Assembly (NCBI GenBank): GCA_950071955.1
Contig: CATMOC010000113.1
Span: 1-9,288, forward strand
Length of the DNA stretch: 9,288 bases
Direction: 5' to 3'
Source of the DNA: an uncultured Mesorhizobium sp.
GTDB taxonomy: Bacteria; Pseudomonadota; Alphaproteobacteria; Rhizobiales; Rhizobiaceae
Part shown: one piece after another, positions 1-5,677 of the stretch
Layout of the letters: every line of letters starts with the position of its first letter
Numbering within the stretch: position 1 is the first letter of the stretch
Program-made: the position numbers and the translations under genes
The notes under the pieces: generated by a model
Seen by the model: the letters and a program-made list of their open reading frames with translations, nothing else
Databases searched by the model: none
Told to the model about the DNA's origin: nothing

Positions 1-3000
1 CATCTCCTGCTCGCCGGCCTCGATCTTGGAGATGTCGAGCAGGTCGTTGACGAGATCGAGCACATGGTTGCCCGACCGATTGATGTCGCGGAGATAGTCC
101 CGGTACCGGTCATTGCCCATCGGACCGAACTTTTCGTCCATCATGAGTTCGGAAAACCCGATGATGGCGTTGAGCGGCGTGCGAATCTCGTGGCTGACGC
201 GGGCAAGGAACTCCGATTTCTGCGACGAGGCGCGTTCAGCCAGGGCGCGCGCGTGGGTGAGTTCCTCCTCCGCCCGCTTCCACTGGGTAATGTCGCGCAT
301 GACTGCGCAGTAGCCGTTGCCGCCGGGCAGGCGGCCGATCGTCATGAAAAGCGGGATGAACCGGCCCTGCGCCTCGCGGCCGATGACTTCCCGTCCGTCG
401 TTGAGCACGCTCGCCACTCCGTTCTCGGACAGGCTCTCGAGATAATCGCGCGCCGCCCGCTGGCTCTCGACGGCGAAGAGCACCGCGAACGGTTTGCCTG
501 CCACCTCCTTGTCCTCGTAGCCGAACAGCGCTTCCGCCGGCCGGCTTATGGACCGGATCATCCCCTCGGGGGTGATCAGGACGACGCCGTCGGTGGCCGT
601 ATCGAGGATGGTGCGCATTTCCTCGACGCGGTCGCCAAATCCCGTGGCCGATTCCTCGTCGGGCCCTGACGCCACGGGGAGGGGCGGCGCCACCTCCAGC
701 GGGCTCAAGGCCAGAAGCAGCGCCTTGCCGCCCATCCACGGGACCGACTGGAGATGCGCCCTTACCGGGATCGTGTGGCCGGCCTTGGTGGAAAGGACGG
801 TGCCCCGCGCGGGTTCGCCGTCTTCGGTTTCGGATTGATACGGCTCGAGGAAAAGCTCGCCGAGGCCGCCGCTCTCCTCGAGGTCGTCGAGTGATTCGTA
901 TCCCGTCAATTCGCAGAAGGCCCGGTTGGCGAAGAGCAGCCTGTCGCCGCGATGGATCAGCAGCGGGAGCGGGAGCCGTGACAGCACCTCGGCATCGGCA
1001 TCGGGTGCCGGCGCGTCGCTGACGAGCGAGGAGACGGCGGAAGGCAGAAAAGGCAGGTCGGCTGGGCCGTGCGTTTCGGGTTGCACTGCCGGATCCACGG
1101 GATCGGGTTGCCCAACGTCCTCAGAGACTTCCTCGATTCCAGCCGCGTCGACTTCGCCGTCGCCACCCTGTGAGGCGGCGGTGGCACCGTCCACGGGCTG
1201 GAGGGAAACATCCTCCATGTCGACATCGTCCGATTCAGGTGCTTGGAAGCCCTGTGCGGCGACGTCTTCCACTTCCTCGCGGCTCTCGTACGCCTGTCCG
1301 TCGAACACGTGTCCTGCATGTCTTGCGGGAAGGCGGTCGCCGTCGAATGCAACTTCCTCGGGAAGCGCCGGGGCTCGTTCTTCTTCGTGAGGGATTGGTG
1401 CTTGCCCATCGCCAGCATCGGCGTCCGACGCGGGCTGCTCCGGCGGCAGCGGTTCGTCGAAGAGTTCCTCCTCGACTTCGATGTATGGCAACTCCTCGAC
1501 CAATCGCGGGTCGTTCGCTTCCGGTTCATCCGATCGCGAGGTCGCGTCGGAGAGGAGCGGCAATACGGTCGTGTCCTCTTCCGCCTTCTGCGGCGGGACC
1601 TGATCAACGGGAATGGGCGGAGCAACTGGTTCCGTGTCCGCGAGAGTTTCGCCATTTTCCGCCGCACGCTCAGACTCAGGTTGCCGCGCGGATGGCTGCG
1701 TCACCTCCTTGAGGCGGTCTCCGATCTCGCGAAAGGCGTTGCGCTCGACGGGCGAAAGGCCGCGCTCGGGTTGGTTTGGACGGTGTTCGGCAAGACGGAT
1801 GATCTTGTCGGAATAGCGCCGGTAGCGGGCCTCCTCGATCGCTATGACGGGGGTCTCTCCCCGGAACGGATCGTCACTGCTCTCCGGGGCAGGGTCGGCC
1901 GGCGCAGCGGGAGCAGTCTCCGGTTCGTCGGTCGCGATCAGCCCGGCTTCCGCCGAGTCGACCACATCGTCGGAGGGCGCGGCTTGCGCGGGTTTGTTGC
2001 CGTCATCCGCGGCAGGGACCGGTTCTTCGGCCTCAGGCGCGGGGATTTCCTCCGCCGCGGACACATTCGGCAGCAACGTCGGGGGCCGGGGAGCCGCGAC
2101 GGCGTCACCCAGGCGAGCGATCCCGAAACCGCGAAACCCCTCGAACGACCGGTTGCGCGCATAGACGGGAAGGGCGGCGAGATCGACGGGGGCTGCAAGG
2201 TCCGTCCCCTCGATCGGCCACAGCACCGTTCTGCCGGACCAGGTATCGCGACGCTCCAGCAGACCCGCGATCTCGTGGCCGGGGTCCATGCCGAAATGCT
2301 CCGCGACCTGCGCGAAAGAACGGCCGATCACTGCCGTCTCCGCGGCCCCGACCGCGATCAGGAACTCGGGCGATATGCTGCTGAAATTACCAACGGCGTC
2401 CGTGCGCCACGCAAACCGCACGGGAGCGGTGTTCCGATACTCTGTCGCAGGCGCAGGGCTCCGAGGCACGGAGATGTTCTCCGCGTCTTCCAGCGCGGGC
2501 TGCGTTTCTTCGGGCGCTGACTCTGTCTCCTCAATGACGGGTGCCGGACCCTCATCGGGCGCGGGAAGACCCTCTTCGCCGACGGATGCGACTGGTTCCG
2601 ACGACGATGCAGGAGGGGGTTCTTCCTGCGCATCGGCCGCAGCCGCGGCATCCGCTTCGAAATACCATCTGTCTATGCCGGTCCGATGCTCGGGCGACAC
2701 CTCGTCCTCCGCACCCGCGTGTGCCTCGGGCGCGACCTCTGGCGACCAGGAATCGGCGGTATCGTCCCCGACGTCCGGAAGCTCTGCCGCCGGAGAAGCC
2801 GGGGTCCACGGGGAGCGTCCGGGGCCGGATTCGCCTTGCAGGAGCCCGCGCTCCTGCAGCGCCTTCGGGTCCGGCTCCTCGTCGCCCTCGAAGAAGTCAT
2901 CGTGGTGGTAGAGGTCCGGGTCGTCGACCGCGACCAGGAGGTGCATTCCCGGTTCGTCCGTCAGGCGCGCGATCCCCGCCGGTATGCGGCCGCTCGCGGC

Positions 3001-3594
3001 GGGGATGAGGCGCTTGACCAGGCGGTCCTGCGCGTCCGCGACGTCGGCGACGAGGCCGTCGACGGTTTTCGTTTCGATGCCGAGAGCCTGGAATCCCGGA
3101 GTGGCGGCGACGACCGTCGCGCCCGAGAGCAGAGCGGCGAAGTAGCCGGCCTCGCTGAAGCCCGAGATGGCCAGCCTTGCCAGTTCGCCCGGGTTGCGGT
3201 CGTCTCCCGCCGCCGGGGGAGCGGCCAGCAGGATCCCAACCTCGCCATCCGGCAGCGTCACGCTGCTTGCGAGGAAAGGTATGGCGCGGCTCGTAACGCC
3301 GGAAGCGAGCCTGACGAGGAGGGGTCGGTCCGTCCCGATCCGCGGGAACCCCGTCGTCGCCGCAATCTGGCGCCGCTGCGCGAACCCGAGCCCGGCCGAG
3401 GCGCCCATGATGGCCTCGATGTCGGGAAAGCCGAACAGCTTCGCCCCGGGACCGTTCGCCCAGATCACTTCCTCCAGGTCGGCCGAAAGAATCGCCAGCG
3501 CATGACCTGCGGCAAATCGCGCACGAACCGCGTCCAGAACCGCGATGTCGATGAAGGAATATTCGCTGGATGCCATCCACACCGATCCCGTCAC
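1..3594 (-). CDS. Multi-PAS sensor histidine kinase, PdhS/PleC/DivJ family (3' end beyond window)
   Basis: The minus-strand frame is open for 1198 codons and is still open at position 1, so the C-terminal HATPase domain is outside the window. Visible modules are a PAS-like N-terminus (residues about 30-125), a second PAS-like module (about 390-492), PAS modules at about 865-965 and 988-1108 (the last ends in a typical VMRDITQWK), a short coiled coil, and a HisKA domain with H1135 in VSHEIRTPLNAIIGFSELM, followed by NDLLDISKIEAGE. This H-box and the segment after it match the kinases that phosphorylate DivK-type regulators (PleC, DivJ, Brucella PdhS, Sinorhizobium CbrA). No transmembrane segment is seen, so it is probably cytoplasmic, as PdhS is. 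Linkers 126-388 and 493-863 are rich in Glu, Asp, Pro and Ala. The start is GTG 3594: an AGGGGAG ribosome site sits 6 nt upstream and an in-frame TAA just before that. In-frame GTG 3582 and ATG 3576 are alternatives. The family call is firm; orthology to PdhS itself is inferred. Confidence 0.88.
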   Translation of the reverse strand, partial: MTGSVWMASSEYSFIDIAVLDAVRARFAAGHALAILSADLEEVIWANGPGAKLFGFPDIEAIMGASAGLGFAQRRQIAATTGFPRIGTDRPLLVRLASGVTSRAIPFLASSVTLPDGEVGILLAAPPAAGDDRNPGELARLAISGFSEAGYFAALLSGATVVAATPGFQALGIETKTVDGLVADVADAQDRLVKRLIPAASGRIPAGIARLTDEPGMHLLVAVDDPDLYHHDDFFEGDEEPDPKALQERGLLQGESGPGRSPWTPASPAAELPDVGDDTADSWSPEVAPEAHAGAEDEVSPEHRTGIDRWYFEADAAAAADAQEEPPPASSSEPVASVGEEGLPAPDEGPAPVIEETESAPEETQPALEDAENISVPRSPAPATEYRNTAPVRFAWRTDAVGNFSSISPEFLIAVGAAETAVIGRSFAQVAEHFGMDPGHEIAGLLERRDTWSGRTVLWPIEGTDLAAPVDLAALPVYARNRSFEGFRGFGIARLGDAVAAPRPPTLLPNVSAAEEIPAPEAEEPVPAADDGNKPAQAAPSDDVVDSAEAGLIATDEPETAPAAPADPAPESSDDPFRGETPVIAIEEARYRRYSDKIIRLAEHRPNQPERGLSPVERNAFREIGDRLKEVTQPSARQPESERAAENGETLADTEPVAPPIPVDQVPPQKAEEDTTVLPLLSDATSRSDEPEANDPRLVEELPYIEVEEELFDEPLPPEQPASDADAGDGQAPIPHEEERAPALPEEVAFDGDRLPARHAGHVFDGQAYESREEVEDVAAQGFQAPESDDVDMEDVSLQPVDGATAASQGGDGEVDAAGIEEVSEDVGQPDPVDPAVQPETHGPADLPFLPSAVSSLVSDAPAPDADAEVLSRLPLPLLIHRGDRLLFANRAFCELTGYESLDDLEESGGLGELFLEPYQSETEDGEPARGTVLSTKAGHTIPVRAHLQSVPWMGGKALLLALSPLEVAPPLPVASGPDEESATGFGDRVEEMRTILDTATDGVVLITPEGMIRSISRPAEALFGYEDKEVAGKPFAVLFAVESQRAARDYLESLSENGVASVLNDGREVIGREAQGRFIPLFMTIGRLPGGNGYCAVMRDITQWKRAEEELTHARALAERASSQKSEFLARVSHEIRTPLNAIIGFSELMMDEKFGPMGNDRYRDYLRDINRSGNHVLDLVNDLLDISKIEAGEQEM

Positions 3595-3600
3595 GTCCGA

Positions 3601-3607
3601 CTCCCCT
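3601..3607 (-). promoter_or_regulatory. Ribosome binding site fixing the GTG start of the kinase
   Basis: The minus strand reads AGGGGAG, then six bases, then GTG at 3594. This strong Shine-Dalgarno match supports the GTG start over the in-frame ATG six codons downstream, which has no comparable site. Confidence 0.65.
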
Positions 3608-3617
3608 TAAACCGGAC

Positions 3618-3633
3618 GTTAAGACTTTGTTAG
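3618..3633 (-). promoter_or_regulatory. CtrA-like binding site upstream of the kinase gene
   Basis: The minus strand reads CTAA, seven bases, TTAAC. This matches eight of nine fixed positions of the alphaproteobacterial CtrA box (TTAA-N7-TTAAC). It lies about 24-40 nt upstream of the GTG start of a kinase predicted to act in the DivK-CtrA circuit, so feedback control is plausible. A second TTAA half-site at 3607-3610 shares the same TTAA but with 8-nt spacing. The match is by eye and one base is off, so this is a candidate only. Confidence 0.4.
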
Positions 3634-3720
3634 TAAAAGAGATGCCTCCCCGCGTCCACATTGCGGCCCCGGGCGGGCACGGTTTTGTGGCTCGTTGGTT
3701 AATCTCCCCGCCGTTTATGC

Positions 3721-3748
3721 TGCATTGCGAGAAAAATGTTGCAATGCA
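3721..3748. promoter_or_regulatory. Inverted repeat, candidate PhaR operator of the phasin gene
   Basis: A perfect 8-bp inverted repeat, TGCATTGC (3721-3728) and GCAATGCA (3741-3748), is separated by 12 bp, so the arm centres are 20 bp apart (about two helical turns). TGC/GCA-rich sites in front of phasin genes are the known targets of the PHA-responsive repressor PhaR, for example in Paracoccus denitrificans. The right arm overlaps the predicted -35 element, so binding would block transcription. The repeat is seen directly; assignment to PhaR is inference from the downstream gene. Confidence 0.6.
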
Positions 3749-3767
3749 CAAAAACTCTGCCTATATT
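3739..3767 (+). promoter_or_regulatory. Sigma70-type promoter of the phasin gene
   Basis: TTGCAA (3739-3744), a 17-bp spacer and TATATT (3762-3767) resemble a housekeeping promoter (4/6 and 5/6 matches to TTGACA and TATAAT). Transcription would begin near 3774, giving a leader of about 60 nt. The -35 element lies inside the inverted repeat described as the operator. Confidence 0.6.
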
Positions 3768-3835
3768 GTGAGCATCAAGCGGCCAGAGAATGTTCAGCGT
3801 CAGGCCGTTGCCCGCAACAGGAAGGATTACCTCAG

Positions 3836-4288
3836 ATGTCGAAAGCAGCAAAGACCGCAGAAACCATCGAATTCCCGACCTTCGACGCCGCCAAGGCGAC
3901 CGACCAGTTCCGCTCCTTCGCCGAGAAGGGCGTCGAGCAGTCGAAGGAGGCCTACGCCAAGTTCAAGTCCAGCGCCGAGGAAGGCCAGAAGGCCGTCGAG
4001 ACCGCCATGGAGACCATGAAGAAGGCCAGCACGGACCTGTCGCTGAAGTCGATTGCCGCGATGCGCGCCAACACCGAGACCGACTTCTCCTACATGGAAT
4101 CGCTCCTCGGCGCCAAGTCGCTTTCCGAGGTGATCGAGCTCCAGACCGCCTACATGCGCAAGCGCATCGAGATGGCCGTCGACCAGGTCAAGGACATGCA
4201 GTCTGCGTCGACCAAGGCCGTTGACGAACTCTCGAAGCCGGCCAAGGACGCCTTCGAGAAGTCGATGAAGGAACTCAAGGTCGCCTGA
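3836..4288 (+). CDS. Phasin family protein (Phasin_2 type)
   Basis: This 150-residue protein has no signal peptide or membrane segment and is almost entirely predicted amphipathic helix rich in Lys, Glu and Ala. The sequence FRSFAEKGVEQSKEAYAKFK near the N-terminus and a later YMRKRIEMAVDQVKDM segment are typical of alphaproteobacterial phasins, which coat polyhydroxyalkanoate granules and control their number and size. Length is normal for the family. The start is ATG 3836, preceded by AGGAAGGA (3819-3826) 9 nt upstream; the same frame is open further upstream to 3695, but that would include the promoter. The gene is a single unit with its own promoter, operator-like repeat and terminator, divergent from the histidine kinase. 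Repression by PhaR, relieved when polymer is present, is the likely control. Some rhizobial members are expressed independently of granules, so a second role cannot be excluded. Confidence 0.9.
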   Translation: MSKAAKTAETIEFPTFDAAKATDQFRSFAEKGVEQSKEAYAKFKSSAEEGQKAVETAMETMKKASTDLSLKSIAAMRANTETDFSYMESLLGAKSLSEVIELQTAYMRKRIEMAVDQVKDMQSASTKAVDELSKPAKDAFEKSMKELKVA

Positions 4289-4381
4289 GGCGTTCGATAG
4301 CCCAAGTACCCGGAGCGCGATCCTCTCCCCCACGCGCCCGGAGCCGCGACGGGCATCCTCCTCCCGCCTGTCGTGCAAATG

Positions 4382-4412
4382 AAAAGGGTCGGCTTCGCGC
4401 CGGCCCTTTTCC
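4382..4412 (+). terminator. Rho-independent terminator of the phasin gene
   Basis: AAAAGGGTCGGC (4382-4393) pairs with GCCGGCCCTTTT (4399-4410) across a 5-nt loop, with one G-U pair in a 12-bp stem. The T-run is part of the 3' arm. It lies about 95 nt after the phasin stop. The A-run on the other arm would also allow termination on the minus strand. Confidence 0.85.
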
Positions 4413-4491
4413 TTGCCGCGCATCGCGATCCGCCGCGTCTCCGCGCCGGTTTCCTGGCGCCGCTATGAGACAATCAATGCCGTTGCAGCGC

Positions 4492-4520
4492 TTGCATTCG
4501 CGTGCATTTGACCGTATTTG
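4492..4520 (+). promoter_or_regulatory. Weak candidate promoter for tRNA-His
   Basis: TTGCAT (4492-4497), 17 bp, and TATTTG (4515-4520) are placed to start transcription about 20 nt before the tRNA. Both boxes match only half of the consensus. The tRNA needs its own promoter because a terminator separates it from the phasin gene. Confidence 0.25.
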
Positions 4521-4546
4521 CACACTCGCTTCGTTGCACCGGGCGT

Positions 4547-4623
4547 GCGGTTGTAGCTCAGATGGTTAGAGCGCCGGATTGTGGATCCGGAGGTCCTCGG
4601 TTCGATCCCGAGCAACCGTACCA
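4547..4623 (+). tRNA. tRNA-His (anticodon GTG), CCA encoded
   Basis: The cloverleaf folds by hand. The acceptor is GCGGTTG (4547-4553) against CAACCGT (4613-4619), with a G-U first pair. The D arm begins GCTC. The anticodon stem is CCGGA/TCCGG around loop TTGTGGA, with anticodon GTG at 4581-4583, and the T arm is CTCGG TTCGATC CCGAG. The discriminator is A (4620) and CCA is encoded at 4621-4623. The base before position 1 is T, not the G-1 found in nearly all other tRNA-His. Absence of G-1 together with U72 and A73 is the pattern described for a large group of alphaproteobacteria, whose HisRS recognises the acceptor end differently. This supports the taxonomic placement. Confidence 0.95.
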
Positions 4624-4661
4624 TCACCTTCAAAGGGTTTACGCTGATCGCGGCCTGGCGC

Positions 4662-4873
4662 CGTTGCGAAGCCGTTCCCGTCCTTCGCCGCCCCGCCGTC
4701 GGATGGCGCTCGGTTGGCGACAATCCCCCACCTTCGTCATCCCAGGGCGAAGCCGGAGCGGTAGCGGAGGCGCAGACCCTGGGATCCATGTCTGAGAATC
4801 GCGGTGGCGTGAGGCTGTGCCGGAGACCGCCCTCGCCGCCACGCTTGAGGCGTTGCGGAGCCGCTCGCGTCCT
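4662..4873 (+). repeat. Imperfect 23-bp direct repeat (4662-4684 and 4851-4873)
   Basis: CGTTGCGAAGCCGTTC at the start of the first copy recurs as CGTTGCGGAGCCGCTC in the second. Over 23 bp the copies agree at 20 positions. The start points are 189 bp apart, one copy on either side of palindromic element A. This suggests that part of the spacer arose by duplication, or that both copies belong to a larger repeat family. Confidence 0.6.
4731..4798 (+). repeat. Palindromic intergenic repeat, copy A
   Basis: The copy begins CCTTCGTCATCC and ends GGATCCATGTCTGAGAA. Internally, ATCCCAGGG (4739-4747) pairs perfectly with CCCTGGGAT (4777-4785), giving a 9-bp stem with a 29-nt loop. Elements with CGTCATCC and GGATCCATG ends are widespread in rhizobial intergenic DNA (from memory). 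No ORF or transposase is associated with it; it resembles a REP or miniature inverted-repeat type element. Confidence 0.75.
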
Positions 4874-4895
4874 CCCCCACCTCACGCGTTACCAC

Positions 4896-4958
4896 TTCTC
4901 AGGCATGGATCCTCGGCTCTCCCTTCGCTTCGCTCCGGTCGGCCGAGGATGACGAAGG
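4896..4958 (-). repeat. Palindromic intergenic repeat, copy B (inverted relative to A)
   Basis: This copy lies in the opposite orientation. TTCTCAGGCATGGATCC (4896-4912) is the reverse complement of the right end of copy A with one mismatch, and GGATGACGAAGG (4947-4958) is the exact reverse complement of its left end. Its stem is ATCCTCGGC (4909-4917) with GCCGAGGAT (4942-4950), again a perfect 9 bp, but five of the nine pairs have a different sequence from copy A. Together A and B form a BIME-like pair separated by 97 bp. Confidence 0.75.
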
Positions 4959-5077
4959 AGGCGGCTGCCGGCGTGGACGTGACCGGCGCCGACCCCAGCC
5001 GGATCAACGGCTTCCCCGAATTCCATCCACGCGCCCGCGACCGACGCCACAATATCCGGTGAGCGAAAGGATGGGCC

Positions 5078-5491
5078 ATGGACGGGCGTGCGGCAACGGG
5101 AGACGAAAGGATGCTTCGGCGCGTCATCGCGCTGCTTGTCTCGTTCGCCGCCCTGGCCGAACGGGCCGCCGCGAGGTCCGCGCCGGTCCGCTGGTTCGTG
5201 CTCCTCATCTTGCGCCACGCGGAGGCGATATCGGAGAATTTCGTCTTCGAGGCGGCGCGAATGCCGTCACCGGCGCTGGAAGGGATCGCAGTGGTCGGCA
5301 ACGATCCTGACGACGCGCTCCGCCTTGCCGCGCGGTTCTACGCGCTCGCGGCCGCGCTCTGCGCCCTGTTGCCCCTCGACGGCCTGTTTGGCGGGCGGGA
5401 TGGGCGGCGCGGCCCGGCATCGGGTCGCGTCGGACCGGACTCGGGCTGCCCAGCGCGCGGCTGGACGCGGAAGGCGAACGACACGTCGTAG
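5078..5491 (+). CDS. Hypothetical protein, 137 residues, function unknown
   Basis: I do not recognise a named family. The first half looks like real protein: a hydrophobic, Ala- and Leu-rich stretch (about residues 12-45, MLRRVIALLVSFAALAERAA then VRWFVLLILRHAEAI), then a segment with a DPDDALRLAARFYALAAALC helix. The last 35 or so residues are Gly- and Arg-rich and look like read-through of GC-rich DNA. Two starts are possible: ATG 5078 with AAAGG about 8 nt upstream, and in-frame ATG 5111 with GGGAG 8 nt upstream, which begins exactly at the hydrophobic stretch. It is convergent with pepP on the other strand. I have a general impression that similar short proteins occur next to pepP in rhizobia, but I cannot verify it. 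It may be membrane-associated. It could also be spurious. Confidence 0.5.
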   Translation: MDGRAATGDERMLRRVIALLVSFAALAERAAARSAPVRWFVLLILRHAEAISENFVFEAARMPSPALEGIAVVGNDPDDALRLAARFYALAAALCALLPLDGLFGGRDGRRGPASGRVGPDSGCPARGWTRKANDTS

Positions 5492-5550
5492 GGCAGGGCG
5501 CGCGGGGCGGACGACCGGTCATGGCCCCGATGGCGAAAAACATCCGCCTG

Positions 5551-5578
5551 GAAAACGCCGGCTCGACGCCGACCGGCG
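5551..5578 (-). terminator. Possible rho-independent terminator downstream of pepP
   Basis: On the minus strand CGCCGG (5578-5573) pairs with CCGGCG (5561-5556), with further TCG/CGA pairing inside, followed directly by TTTT. It lies 100 nt after the pepP stop. The T-run is short, so efficiency is uncertain. The surrounding 5492-5677 stretch shows no gene. Confidence 0.4.
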
Positions 5579-5677
5579 CGCTCGGTGCTGTCCAGACCGC
5601 TGCGACAGTCGAAACCCTGTGTCCGGATCGTCAGATACGCTCCTCGCCGCCCGCGACGGGGCCGCGAATCCGCGCAA

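Larger units (their letters stand above)
4624..5077. other. Intergenic region with palindromic repeats, no convincing gene
   Basis: About 450 bp between tRNA-His and the next ORF. Short open frames exist on both strands, but none has a recognisable protein or a good ribosome site. Most of the region is made of the inverted palindromic repeat pair and an imperfect direct repeat, listed separately. It is probably untranslated repeat-rich spacer. Confidence 0.6.

Noticed and set aside
1243..2520. Long plus-strand ORF of 425 codons
   Set aside because: It lies antisense to the open kinase frame in a GC-rich, low-complexity linker, shows no recognisable domain and is very Arg/Gly-rich, as expected of a shadow frame.
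3606..3623. CTTAA-N8-TTAAG as a full CtrA site
   Set aside because: Spacing is 8 rather than 7 nt; the adjacent N7 arrangement at 3618-3633 is the better match, so it was not called separately.
2686..3633. Plus-strand ORF of 315 codons antisense to the kinase N-terminus
   Set aside because: The opposite strand encodes PAS-like sequence with a good ribosome site; this frame has an Arg-rich composition with no motif.
3695..3835. Longer N-terminal extension of the phasin from ATG 3695
   Set aside because: The extension would run through the operator-like repeat and the promoter, and the strong AGGAAGGA site is placed for ATG 3836.
3827..4423. Minus-strand ORF opposite the phasin
   Set aside because: It is an antisense shadow of a well-recognised phasin, rich in Gly, Leu and Arg, and runs into the terminator.
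4547..4958. Integrated element using tRNA-His as attachment site
   Set aside because: No integrase is present and no repeat of the tRNA 3' end was seen downstream; the following DNA is only palindromic spacer.
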